20,032 nucleotides of DNA from Bacillota bacterium (GCA_023388055.1 JAEWGW010000045.1:1-20032); one strand, 5' to 3'; shown: positions 1 through 7,602, counted from the stretch's first letter. Notes: generated by a model from the sequence alone, not told the origin. Numbers and translations: made by a program.

Positions 1-342
<342 letters not shown>

Positions 343-569
343 ATGCCCCACAAAGTGAAGCAAAGGCTTCGTAGAGTACGCAGGTACTTTGCGGGGACCC
401 CGGGAAACCGGAAACTTCACAGGGCGGTAGACATAAGAACAAGAGGTTTCGGTGACCTCGTTTCGCATCCGGTTTTCAGGGAGTAAGTTGGAGACGAATC
501 TGACGAGTGCAGATTCCGGTTCGACAAAACGGTACTTGGCGGTATCGTTCCTGAAACTACATATAGACG
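343..569 (+). other. 23S-5S internal transcribed spacer, no tRNA
   Basis: This is a transcribed spacer of about 227 nt. No tRNA cloverleaf is visible. It holds several short hairpins, for example GAAGC/GCTTC at 357-361 and 366-370, an arm pair GTGAAG (355-360) with CTTCAC (415-420), and AATCTG/CAGATT near 496-514. Such stems in rRNA spacers usually guide RNase processing, which is an inference here. No reading frame in this region is credible. Confidence 0.75.
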
Positions 570-686
570 TTTGGTGATGATGGCGGAGGGGAACCACGCG
601 TTCCCATCTCGAACACGACCGTTAAGCCCTCCAGCGCCGATGGTACTTGGACCGTAGGGTCCTGGGAGAGTAGGACGTTGCCAAGC
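570..686 (+). rRNA. rrf: 5S ribosomal RNA
   Basis: About 117 nt with the standard 5S landmarks: a 5' end TTTGGTGATGATGG, the inner block around CGAACACGACCGTTAAG near 609-627, CAGCGCCGATGGTA, and the 3' block GAGAGTAGGACGTTGCCAAG. Bases 570-574 pair with 681-685 to close helix I. The ends may differ by one or two bases from the mature RNA. It lies 228 nt after 23S and directly before a strong terminator. Confidence 0.96.
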
Positions 687-690
687 ACGA

Positions 691-724
691 AAAAGTCTCT
701 TTGCACAGGCAAAGAGGCTTTTTT
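691..724 (+). terminator. Intrinsic terminator of the rRNA operon
   Basis: A 10-bp stem (695-704 with 709-718, one G-U pair) is closed by the loop ACAG and followed by six T at 719-724. A run of A just before the stem pairs with the T tract and extends it. It begins about 8 nt after 5S and ends the rRNA transcript. Confidence 0.93.
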
Positions 725-781
725 GTATGCTGACGTCTGGAAACAGTGTCCGAACCTCCTATCGAAGCAAATTCAGAGACG

Positions 782-827
782 CAGACCCGGCGGGAGCGGA
801 GAAGCAGGACCGGTGGGAGTGGAAGGT
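782..827. repeat. Two degenerate 23-bp tandem copies
   Basis: CAGACCCGGCGGGAGCGGAG at 782 is followed by a related copy at 805 (CAGGACCGGTGGGAGTGGA). This G-rich repeat fills part of the gene-free stretch after the rRNA terminator (725-874). Nothing else recognisable was seen there. Confidence 0.4.
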
Positions 828-874
828 ACAGACGCCGACCACCCGTGCTGTAGCCAACACCTGCGGCATCTGAG

Positions 875-1059
875 CTAACGGACCGGAGAGACGCTAATTG
901 GCTGAAAAGATGCCTTTTACAAATCTAACGGACTCCAGAGCCTCTATTTGCCCGAAATGGAGCAGAAGATGCCTCGATTGATCGAAATAAGTGCTACTGA
1001 GTCCGTTAGAATTTCAAATCGGGGCCAAACTGGCAAATAAGATCGCTCCAGTCCGTTAG
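875..1059. repeat. 185-bp palindromic intergenic element, copy 1
   Basis: Four related half-units of about 26 bp start with CTAACGGAC and end near CTATTTG. Two are direct (starting at 875 and 925) and two inverted (ending at 1009 and 1059). Start-to-start and end-to-end steps are both exactly 50 bp, and from the inner direct start to the inner inverted end is 84 bp. The outer and inner units can pair, so a transcript of either strand would fold into a long nested hairpin. The inner pair matches over 11 of 11 bases at its outer end. It lies between the rRNA terminator and the end of xfp. The same plan recurs at 4236-4420 and 18182-18366. Confidence 0.85.
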
Positions 1060-1190
1060 GATCACTAACCAGGCCGGGAATTAGTCTGGAATGCTAAACA
1101 ACGCTTTATTTTATAGTGGTGCTGGTGTTAAGGGTAGGGGGCAAGATATTAACGTTGTGTCCGAGCAAGCGAAATATCTGCAAATTAAAA

Positions 1191-1204
1191 TGAAAGCGCT
1201 TACT
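1191..1204. promoter_or_regulatory. Orphan cre-like (CcpA) site
   Basis: TGAAAGCGCTTACT matches the catabolite-responsive element consensus TGWAANCGNTNWCA at 13 of 14 positions. It lies in the convergent gap between the rRNA operon and xfp, with no promoter or gene start beside it, so it has no obvious target. It may be a relic or a chance match. The rest of 1060-1274 shows only a small dyad, ATATCT/AGATAT, at 1207-1222. Confidence 0.35.
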
Positions 1205-1274
1205 TAATATCTAGTGAGATATCCCAGCAACGAAAACTATTCCGGAGCAACGATTAGTTTGCACAAACAACCAT

Positions 1275-1307
1275 AAAAAACGCCCTCCCCCAGAAAGGGA
1301 GAAGGCG
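1275..1307 (-). terminator. Intrinsic terminator of xfp
   Basis: Read on the - strand, an 11-bp stem (1297-1307 with 1281-1291, two G-U pairs) with a five-base loop is followed by six T (complement of 1275-1280). It lies 36 nt after the xfp stop codon. Confidence 0.9.
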
Positions 1308-1343
1308 CATAAGGATGATGCAGATATTGTGATGTGGAATTGT

Positions 1344-3728
1344 TTACTTCAGGTCTGTCCACTTCCAGCTTTCCACTTCCGGAAGGTCATAGCCTTCCTC
1401 ACGGATGAACTGGTGATGCTTCTTGACGATGGCATCCATTTCGTCGGCGATGGCTTTATATTGGGCTGCATTAGGCAGGCTCAGTACAGCTTCCTTGGCC
1501 AGATCGAACCGGTCCATTTGGTTCAGGACACGCATATCGAAAGGAGTGGTGATGTCGCCGTTCTCCCGGTAGCCGTGGACATGCAGGTTATGGTTGTGGC
1601 GGTCGAAGAACAGGTCCTTGATCAGCCCTTCATAACCGTGGAAGGCGAAAATAACGGGCTTGTCAGCGGTGAAGTAGCTGTCGAATTCCTCGTCAGACAG
1701 GCCACGGGGATCCAGCTTTTGGCTTCTCAGCTTCAGCAGGTCCACAATGTTGATATAGCGGATCTTCAATTCCGGCAGCTTCTCATGCAAAATGGAGATA
1801 GCAGCCAGGCTTTCGATAGTTGGTTCGGTACCGGCGGAGGCAAACACTACATCCGGCTCCTGACCCTTGTCGGTGCTGGCCCAATCGATGATCTTCAACC
1901 CTTTTTCCACCAGCACGGAGGCTTCTTCAGCACTGAACCATTGCGGACGCGGATGTTTGGAGGAGACGATCAGATTGATCTTCTGACGGTCATTCAGCAC
2001 CTTGTCGAAAACGGCCAGCAGCGAGTTGGCATCGGCAGGCAGGTATTCACGGATGAATTCCGGCTTCTTATCAGCCAAGTGTCCCAGAAGGCCCGGATCT
2101 TGGTGGGTATAGCCGTTGTGATCCTGCTGGAACACGGTGGAGGTAGCCACAACGTTCAGGGAAGGGATATCTGCACGCCACCCTTGATCGGTAGCCTTGC
2201 GCAGCCACTTGAAGTGCTGGGTGATCATGGAGTCTACAACCCGCAGGAACGCTTCATAGCTGGCAAAAAATCCGTGGCGTCCTGTAAGCACATAGCCTTC
2301 CAGCAAACCTTCGGCCTGATGCTCGGACAGCTGGGAATCAATGACACGACCGTAAGGAGCGAGGAATTCATCCTGCGGCTCCTGAATGGCATCCATCCAT
2401 TGGCGCTTGGTGACTTCGAACACGGGTCCCAGGCGGTTGGACATGGTTTCGTCCGGACCGAAGATGCGGAAGTTGCGCTGCTCTTCATTCAGCTCAATAA
2501 CTTCCTTCATATATTTGCCCAGCACAAGCATGTCTTGGGCTGTAACTTGGCCCGGCTTGGAATTGTCCAGAGCAAATTTGGTGAAGTCGGGCAGCTTCAG
2601 GTCCTTCACCAGCTTGCCGGCATCGGTAACCGGGTTTTTGCCCATTCTTCTGTTGCCGGTAGGCAGAATTTCTTCGATTTCCGGAAGCAGACGGCCTTGG
2701 TCGTTGAAAAGCTCCTGCGGACGGTAGCTGTTCATCCATTCCATCAGAGCGGGGGCATGCTGCATGTTCTTTTGGTCCACGGGGATCGGAACCTGGTGGG
2801 CACGGAAGGAGCCTGTGTTGGGAACGCCATCCCACTGCATCGGACCGGTCCAGCCCTTCGGCGTGCGGCAGACGATCATGGGCCACAGCGGACGGGAGGT
2901 ATTGTTATTTTCACGGGCATTCTTCTGAATGGCTTTGATTTTCTCGATAACGGTATCCAGAACCTTAGCCATCTGCGGATGCATAAGCTTCGGATCGGAA
3001 CCCTCCACGTAGTGCGGCTCCCAGCCCATACCGGTGAAGTATGCGTCCATTTCCTCCCGGGTTTGGCGGGACAGGATGGTGGGGTTGCTGATTTTGAAGC
3101 CGTTCAGGTGAAGAATCGGCAGTACAGCGCCGTCGGTGATGGGGTTGATGAACCGGTTGGAGAACCAGGATGCGGCCAACGGTCCGGTTTCGGCTTCGCC
3201 GTCGCCGATGACAACAGCGGAGATCAGCTCCGGATTGTCAAGAATGGCGCCAACGCCGTGGGAGAGGGCGTAACCCAGCTCGCCGCCTTCATGGATGGAG
3301 CCCGGTGTTTCCGGTGCGGCATGGGAAGCAACTCCGCCCGGGAAGGAGAACTGCTTGAAAAGCTTGATCATACCCGGAATGTCCCGGGTGATCTGCGGAT
3401 AAATCTCGGTGTAGCTTCCGTCCAGATAGGCGTTGGACACCATCACTTGGCCGCCGTGGCCGGGGCCTTCGATGTAGAACATATCCAGATCATACTTGGT
3501 AATAACCCGGTTCAAGTGGGCATAGATAAAGTTTTGGCCAGGGATGGTGCCCCAGTGGCCGATAGGCTTCACCTTCACGTGGGCATCCTGCAGGGGTTCC
3601 TTAAGCAGGGGGTTGCCCTTCAGGTAAAGCTGGCCTACGGAAATGTAGTTGGTTGCGCGCCAGTAGGCGTCGAGCTTATCCAGATACACCTTGGAGGAGT
3701 AATCCAGAACTTGAGTAGTCAATGTCAT
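1344..3728 (-). CDS. xfp: Xylulose-5-phosphate/fructose-6-phosphate phosphoketolase
   Basis: A 794-aa thiamine-diphosphate enzyme of the XFP family. It splits xylulose 5-phosphate (and often fructose 6-phosphate) with phosphate into acetyl phosphate plus a smaller sugar phosphate, the key cytosolic step of the phosphoketolase pathway. Family signatures are plain: HWGTIPGQNF (residues 58-67), EGPGHGG (87-93), SHAAPETPGSIHEGGELGY (135-153) and the diphosphate-binding GDGEAETGP (175-183). QQDHNGYTHQDPG lies in the pyrimidine-binding half. Length is normal for the family (about 790-820 aa). I chose the ATG at 3728 because AGGAG lies 8 nt upstream. An in-frame GTG at 3737 directly abuts that site and is unlikely. 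The gene is monocistronic, with its own terminator. Its leader carries a 161-bp inserted element between promoter and ribosome binding site. Identification is secure; the preferred substrate cannot be told from sequence. Confidence 0.97.
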   Translation of the reverse strand: MTLTTQVLDYSSKVYLDKLDAYWRATNYISVGQLYLKGNPLLKEPLQDAHVKVKPIGHWGTIPGQNFIYAHLNRVITKYDLDMFYIEGPGHGGQVMVSNAYLDGSYTEIYPQITRDIPGMIKLFKQFSFPGGVASHAAPETPGSIHEGGELGYALSHGVGAILDNPELISAVVIGDGEAETGPLAASWFSNRFINPITDGAVLPILHLNGFKISNPTILSRQTREEMDAYFTGMGWEPHYVEGSDPKLMHPQMAKVLDTVIEKIKAIQKNARENNNTSRPLWPMIVCRTPKGWTGPMQWDGVPNTGSFRAHQVPIPVDQKNMQHAPALMEWMNSYRPQELFNDQGRLLPEIEEILPTGNRRMGKNPVTDAGKLVKDLKLPDFTKFALDNSKPGQVTAQDMLVLGKYMKEVIELNEEQRNFRIFGPDETMSNRLGPVFEVTKRQWMDAIQEPQDEFLAPYGRVIDSQLSEHQAEGLLEGYVLTGRHGFFASYEAFLRVVDSMITQHFKWLRKATDQGWRADIPSLNVVATSTVFQQDHNGYTHQDPGLLGHLADKKPEFIREYLPADANSLLAVFDKVLNDRQKINLIVSSKHPRPQWFSAEEASVLVEKGLKIIDWASTDKGQEPDVVFASAGTEPTIESLAAISILHEKLPELKIRYINIVDLLKLRSQKLDPRGLSDEEFDSYFTADKPVIFAFHGYEGLIKDLFFDRHNHNLHVHGYRENGDITTPFDMRVLNQMDRFDLAKEAVLSLPNAAQYKAIADEMDAIVKKHHQFIREEGYDLPEVESWKWTDLK

Positions 3729-3774
3729 TTCGTCCACTCCTATCGAAATTTTGTTTCTGTCTGATCTCTCCGTA

Positions 3775-3935
3775 GGGCATGTCTGATAACTCCGAGGGGA
3801 GCAGATTTTACCGAATTTTCGTTCCAGGCAAGGAACTTTTGCACTAGTTCACCGGGGGTACGTCAAGCGGAAGTGACGAAGCAAGGGGCGAAAGGGCGGT
3901 GAAAGATGCCCTCAAGCGGGTTTTCAGACATGACC
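3775..3935. mobile_element. MITE-like element with TA flanks in the xfp leader
   Basis: The left end GGGCATGTCTGATAAC (3775-3790) and the complement of the right end, GGTCATGTCTGAAAAC (3920-3935), agree at 14 of 16 positions. Weaker similarity continues inward to about 45 bp, for example ACCG followed by TTTCG in both arms. The element is 161 bp, has no coding capacity, and is flanked by TA on each side (3773-3774 and 3936-3937). TA target duplication is typical of IS630/Tc1-type elements, so a non-autonomous relative is the best guess. No transposase occurs in the window. Confidence 0.65.
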
Positions 3936-3937
3936 TA

Positions 3938-3976
3938 ATTTCAAATTCATAATACCACTTTGGAAATTGAAATCAA
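3938..3976 (-). promoter_or_regulatory. Predicted xfp promoter with overlapping inverted repeat
   Basis: On the - strand, TTGATT (complement of 3971-3976) and TATTAT (complement of 3949-3954) are 16 bp apart, a plausible SigA promoter. An inverted repeat, ATTTCAAATTC at 3938-3948 and GAAATTGAAAT at 3963-3973, matches at 10 of 11 positions and brackets the -10 and spacer. It could be an operator, but the protein that would bind is unknown; the upstream GntR protein is only one candidate. The predicted transcript start lies just before the MITE-like element. Confidence 0.5.
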
Positions 3977-4084
3977 TCATTTTTGAAAGTAATACGGTCC
4001 AATTATGTGAAAAAATGAACTTACTATGAACTTTGTCGAATGATGGCGTTTACATATGTGATTATCGGGGTGATTGTTTGTGTG

Positions 4085-4193
4085 ATGGGGTGGTGTGAAG
4101 GTGGCTGGGGGAAAGAGGACCGGGGGACGAGGAAACAGAGGCGAGGGGGCGATGGGAAAGAGCGCAAAAAGAGAAGGAGGAAGGGAGGGGGCT
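4085..4193. other. Strongly purine-rich tract
   Basis: About 110 bp of the + strand is almost all G and A, with long runs such as GAGAAGGAGGAAGGGAGGGG near 4171-4190. No gene is supported here. The flanking stretches 3977-4084 and 4194-4235 hold nothing else I recognise. Confidence 0.5.
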
Positions 4194-4235
4194 GACTCTG
4201 GCGGTGGAGGGAGCTAACTTGGAGGTGCCTTATTT

Positions 4236-4420
4236 TTAACGGCGGCCAGCGCCGCTATTTGGTTCAAATGAGCCCTTCCAAAAATCTAACGGTGGCCAAA
4301 GCCTCTATTTGGAGTGAAAACTCGGGTGGAGGGGCTAAATAGACGGAATAAGGTCTTTCACCGCCGTTAGAATTTCAAAACACCGTTTTTCAGCCAAATA
4401 AGGTCTCCTGCTTCCGTTAG
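4236..4420. repeat. 185-bp palindromic intergenic element, copy 2
   Basis: Direct half-units start at 4236 (TTAACGGCGG) and 4286 (CTAACGGTGG). Inverted half-units end at 4370 and 4420 (each reading CCGTTAG). The steps of 50, 84 and 50 bp are the same as in copies 1 and 3 although the sequence differs. The inner pair (4286-4311 with 4345-4370) can form a long stem with G-U pairs. It sits between xfp and the GntR gene, beside a 70-bp tandem repeat. Confidence 0.85.
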
Positions 4421-4560
4421 AATCGCCCATGGCCCAGCGGGACCATCGCCAACAACGAAACTGCCGGGGCGGATTCGGCACTTTCGTATAAATCGCCTAT
4501 GTCCTAACAAGCGCCCTTGCCAGAAACGAAAACGCCGGGGCACATGCGGCAAATCAATAA
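4421..4560. repeat. Two tandem 70-bp repeats, first with a hairpin
   Basis: The copy starting AATCGCCCATGGCCC at 4421 is followed by a diverged copy starting AATCGCCTATGTCCT at 4491. The best-kept part is AACGAAACTGCCGGGGC at 4454 and AACGAAAACGCCGGGGC at 4525. In the first copy ACGAAA-c-TGCCG (4455-4466) faces CGGCA-c-TTTCGT (4476-4487), a neat 11-bp hairpin with one C/C mismatch. The second copy has lost the outer 3' arm. The array starts exactly where the 185-bp element ends. Confidence 0.65.
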
Positions 4561-4624
4561 AGGGGCAAACGGATGCCGCGGCGGTGCTGCCTCCCTTTAA
4601 ACCGGCCACAATCCTCCCAACAAG

Positions 4625-4655
4625 TAAAAAAAGACCGGACGTTTGTCCGATCTTT
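4625..4655 (-). terminator. Intrinsic terminator of the GntR gene
   Basis: On the - strand an 11-bp stem (complement of 4645-4655 with 4630-4640, one G-U pair) and a four-base loop are followed by a T run (complement of 4625-4632). The stem begins inside the stop codon of the regulator gene. Confidence 0.9.
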
Positions 4656-5379
4656 ATTCCTGCACCGACACGAAGGTGTTGAACTTTAGATACTTGTAGT
4701 GGAAGCGCATATTGGAGAACTCCAGTGGCGTGCCGTTATCCAGGAAGAAGATCCCTTCCATAATCCCCACCGGTTCATGCTCCTTCAGGTTCAGCAGCTC
4801 CCGGTCGTGGTCATCCGAAGGTTCGGCGTAAACAGAGAGGAAGGACTTGGTTACCGCCAGATTATGGGCTTCCTCCAGGTAGTTAAAAATCGAACCCTCG
4901 ATAATTGTCTGGTTCAGATTCTGGATGATCTTGATGGGAATGTAGCCGGTTTCGATCATAAACGGCGTTTCGTCAAACAGGCGAAGCCGGACAATTTTGT
5001 ACACAAAATCATGGGGCTGCAGGAACAGGTCCCGCTGCAGCTCCTCAGTAGGTGGAATCACCTCAAAGCTCAGGACCCGGATCTTCGGCTTAACCCCGTG
5101 CATCTGGAAATTATCCGTGACTCCCAGGTTGGAGCCCTCGTAATTGAAGATGGATTCATTCTTGATGTACAGAGGGTTGATAAAGGTGCCGGAGCCCCGC
5201 TTCTTAAAAATAATGCCGGCATGCTCCATCTTGGTCAGCGCCCGTTTGATAGAACTGCGGCTGACCTGATAGGTTTCGCTAAGAGTGCGCTCATCCGGCA
5301 GGCGCATATCGGGAAAGTCTCCGGCGAAGATCTTCTTCTTGAGATCATCGACGATTTGCTTATAGACGAATTGTGTCAT
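4654..5379 (-). CDS. GntR-family regulator, HutC type (wHTH plus UTRA)
   Basis: A 241-aa transcription factor. Residues about 5-70 form the GntR winged helix-turn-helix, with RLPDERTLSETYQVSRSSIK (26-45) and the wing FKKRGSGTF. Residues about 95-235 form a UTRA ligand domain (FVYKIVRLRLFDETPFMIE, GSIFNYLEE, EPVGIMEGIFFLDNGTPLEF). HutC-type members usually repress sugar, amino-sugar or amino-acid genes and respond to a small phosphorylated or organic effector. The effector cannot be deduced here. Start ATG has AAGGAG 5 nt upstream. It lies downstream of nadE and upstream of xfp on the same strand, but with its own terminator and about 900 bp to xfp. Control of xfp is a guess from position only. 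Inverted ACCGGC/GCCGGT at 5421-5426 and 5453-5458 might be an autoregulatory site. Confidence 0.93.
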   Translation of the reverse strand: MTQFVYKQIVDDLKKKIFAGDFPDMRLPDERTLSETYQVSRSSIKRALTKMEHAGIIFKKRGSGTFINPLYIKNESIFNYEGSNLGVTDNFQMHGVKPKIRVLSFEVIPPTEELQRDLFLQPHDFVYKIVRLRLFDETPFMIETGYIPIKIIQNLNQTIIEGSIFNYLEEAHNLAVTKSFLSVYAEPSDDHDRELLNLKEHEPVGIMEGIFFLDNGTPLEFSNMRFHYKYLKFNTFVSVQE

Positions 5380-5471
5380 GGTAACTCCTTCTTAAGGACC
5401 CTGTAATCATGTCCGTGTCAACCGGCACTTTTACTATATCATAAAGAAAACCGCCGGTCCTCACCCGGAGG

Positions 5472-5501
5472 CCGGATACCGTGAAATAACACCGCATCCG
5501 G
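5472..5501. terminator. Hairpin after nadE, possible weak terminator
   Basis: CCGGATACCGTG at 5472-5483 can pair with CACCGCATCCGG at 5490-5501 around a six-base AAATAA loop, with one mismatch and one G-U pair. It lies 16 nt after the nadE stop on the - strand. No T run follows, so it is not a canonical intrinsic terminator and could be a processing or protein-binding structure. Confidence 0.35.
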
Positions 5502-5516
5502 TCCTTGGGCAAGGGC

Positions 5517-7457
5517 TTATAACGCTTCAACCTCTTTCAGCCACAGCGCGGCAGAGGCGTCACTGGGCATCCGCCAATCTCCCCGCGGGGAAAGGCTGAC
5601 AGTACCCACCTTGGGGCCGTCAGGCAGACAGGAGCGTTTAAACTGCTGGGAGAAGAAGCGGCTGTAGAACATCCGCATCCAGGAAACCAGCTGCTCCCGG
5701 GTGAACGTCCCGGTAAACGCCTCCTCAGCCAGATACAGAATCTTAGCCGGCGGCGCCCCCGTCCGCAGCATGTAATACAGGTAGAAATCATGGACGTCGT
5801 ACGGTCCGAGAATATTCTCCGTCAATTGGGCGATCTCGCCGGTCGGAGAGGGCGGCAGAAGCTCGGGGCTGATGCCAGTGGCAATAATGTCATGCAGGAA
5901 ACCCTTCACCGCATCGTCCGCTTCATAATCCGCATACCATTGCACCACAAACTTGATCAGGGTTTTCGGAATACCCCCGTTCACACCGTACATGGACATA
6001 TGGTCCCCGTTGTAGGTGCACCAGCCCAGGGCCAGCTCCGACAGGTCCCCGGTGCCGATGACAATGCCGCCGTTTTTGTTGGCCAGGTCCATAAGAATCT
6101 GGGTCCGTTCCCGGGCCTGCACATTCTCGTAGGTCAGGTCATGCACATCCTTGTCATGGCCGATATCGGCAAAATGCTGCAGGCATGCGGCTTTGATGTC
6201 TACCACCATCATGGAAACACCCAAAGCCTTAATGAGTCCTACGGCATTGTCGTAGGTCCGGTTGGTGGTGCCGAAGCCGGGCATCGTGACAGCCAGCACG
6301 TCGCTGGCCGGACGTCCCAGCCGCTTCATGGCGCGGACGGCAACAAGCAGTGCCAGGGTGGAATCCAGGCCGCCGGAAATACCAATCACCGCCTGCTTGA
6401 TGCCGATATGGCGGATGCGCTTCATAAGCCCGGAGGTTTGGATGGACAAAATCTCCTGACAGCGTTCGTCCCGCAGCAGCGGATTGCCGGGGACAAAGGG
6501 GTTCGGCGCTACCTTGCGGGCCAGCTTCCGCGGCTGGTCTGCCGCGGCGACAGGATGTGTGAAGCCGATCACCCGGTAATTCCCTGCACCCCGGCCTGCC
6601 CGGAAGGTTCCCATGACCGTACGGGAATAATGAAGCTTGGGAACATCGATGTCAGCTACGGTTAACCGGGTTTCGTGGGTGAAACGCTCTGACTCGGCCA
6701 GAATTAGGCCGTTCTCCGCAATCAGGGAGTGGCCGCCGAACACCACATCTGTGGAGGACTCCCCGGTATTGGAGCCGGCATAGACATAAGCCGCCACACA
6801 GGAGGCGGACTGTCCGGACACCAATTGGCGGCGGTAATCCGCCTTGCCTACCAGCTCGTTGCTGGCGGAGGGATTAAACAGCAGGACCGCACCGGCTTGG
6901 GCGAGATGGCTGCTGGGAGGAATGGGTACCCAGAGATCCTCGCATATTTCCACGCCGAACAAAAGATTGCCATCCTCCCGGCAGGCGAAAATCAGGTCGC
7001 TGCCGATAGGTACTGCTTTACCATTCCAATCAAGGGTGTCCGTCTCCAGCTCCTCCGCAGCGGCAAACCATCTCGGCTCATAGAACTCGCTGTAGCCGGG
7101 CAGGCAGCTTTTGGGAACAAGCCCGAGAATGTCTCCGTTCTGAATGACGGCTGCGCAATTGAACAGGCGCCCGCGGATATCCAGCGGCAAACCCAGAACC
7201 ACAATAATGGACTGGCCTGCGGTGGCAGAGGCGATCCGGGTAAGGGAGGCTTTGGCGGCGTCCAGGAGGGTTCGCTGCAGGAACAAATCCCCGCAGGTAT
7301 AGCCGGTGATGCATAACTCGGGCAGTACCAGATACTCCGCTTGTGCCTTAACGGCATCTTGAATAACGTCTATAATCTTTGCGGTGTTGAAATCACAATC
7401 CGCTACCTTCAGCTCTGGGGAGGCGGCGGCTACACGCGCGAAGCCGTAATGCTGCAT
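5517..7457 (-). CDS. nadE: Glutamine-dependent NAD+ synthetase
   Basis: A two-domain enzyme of 646 aa that makes NAD+ from nicotinic acid adenine dinucleotide, ATP and glutamine in the cytosol. The N-terminal nitrilase-type glutaminase carries the triad Glu47 (PELCITGY), Lys116 (VPKSCLPGY) and Cys172 (GVEICEDLW), so it can use glutamine rather than free ammonia. The C-terminal synthetase has the ATP pyrophosphatase loop SGGLDS at 361-366 and later TGDLSELALGWCTYNGD. This is the long form, unlike the short ammonia-dependent B. subtilis NadE. I prefer the ATG at 7457, with AGGTGA about 6 nt upstream. An in-frame GTG at 7466 with AAAGG 4 nt away is the alternative and would add three residues. 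It is probably transcribed alone from near 7545. Identification is secure. Confidence 0.96.
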   Translation of the reverse strand: MQHYGFARVAAASPELKVADCDFNTAKIIDVIQDAVKAQAEYLVLPELCITGYTCGDLFLQRTLLDAAKASLTRIASATAGQSIIVVLGLPLDIRGRLFNCAAVIQNGDILGLVPKSCLPGYSEFYEPRWFAAAEELETDTLDWNGKAVPIGSDLIFACREDGNLLFGVEICEDLWVPIPPSSHLAQAGAVLLFNPSASNELVGKADYRRQLVSGQSASCVAAYVYAGSNTGESSTDVVFGGHSLIAENGLILAESERFTHETRLTVADIDVPKLHYSRTVMGTFRAGRGAGNYRVIGFTHPVAAADQPRKLARKVAPNPFVPGNPLLRDERCQEILSIQTSGLMKRIRHIGIKQAVIGISGGLDSTLALLVAVRAMKRLGRPASDVLAVTMPGFGTTNRTYDNAVGLIKALGVSMMVVDIKAACLQHFADIGHDKDVHDLTYENVQARERTQILMDLANKNGGIVIGTGDLSELALGWCTYNGDHMSMYGVNGGIPKTLIKFVVQWYADYEADDAVKGFLHDIIATGISPELLPPSPTGEIAQLTENILGPYDVHDFYLYYMLRTGAPPAKILYLAEEAFTGTFTREQLVSWMRMFYSRFFSQQFKRSCLPDGPKVGTVSLSPRGDWRMPSDASAALWLKEVEAL

Positions 7458-7544
7458 GTGATTCACCTGACCTTTATGGAAGTGTGGTAAACAGGAACGA
7501 TGGGGTTGGGTTCAACTTCCCGGAAAATGCTTCGATAAGAGCTT

Positions 7545-7553
7545 ATTTTACCA
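7545..7553 (-). promoter_or_regulatory. Possible extended -10 promoter of nadE
   Basis: On the - strand TGGTAAAAT fits an extended -10 (TGnTATAAT type) with no clear -35. It would give a leader of about 80 nt before the nadE start. The rest of 7458-7600 shows nothing else. Confidence 0.35.
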
Positions 7554-7602
7554 TAAAAAGCCGATGGGGGGGAAATGACTTGTCCCGGGACTGTCTGAAC
7601 AC

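Noticed and set aside
343..569. tRNA gene in the 23S-5S spacer
   Set aside because: No cloverleaf, TTCGA-type T loop with matching stem, or acceptor stem could be found.
678..878. Open frame of 66 codons after 5S
   Set aside because: It runs through the 5S end and the terminator, has no ribosome binding site and no recognisable protein features.
1091..1207. Open frame of 38 codons starting MLNNALFYSGAG
   Set aside because: There is no proper ribosome binding site or promoter, and I recognise no family. It could be a gene remnant, but nothing supports that.
1329..3764. Long + strand frame of 811 codons opposite xfp
   Set aside because: It is the antisense of phosphoketolase, whose motifs are unmistakable. 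Long antisense frames are common in GC-rich coding DNA.
3910..3930. cre-like site downstream of the xfp promoter
   Set aside because: On the - strand the sequence TGAAAACCCGCTTGA has an extra base within the core and lies inside the end of the MITE-like element.
5393..5421. TTGACA upstream of the GntR gene as a -35
   Set aside because: The matching -10 position reads TCCTTA and would overlap the ribosome binding site region.
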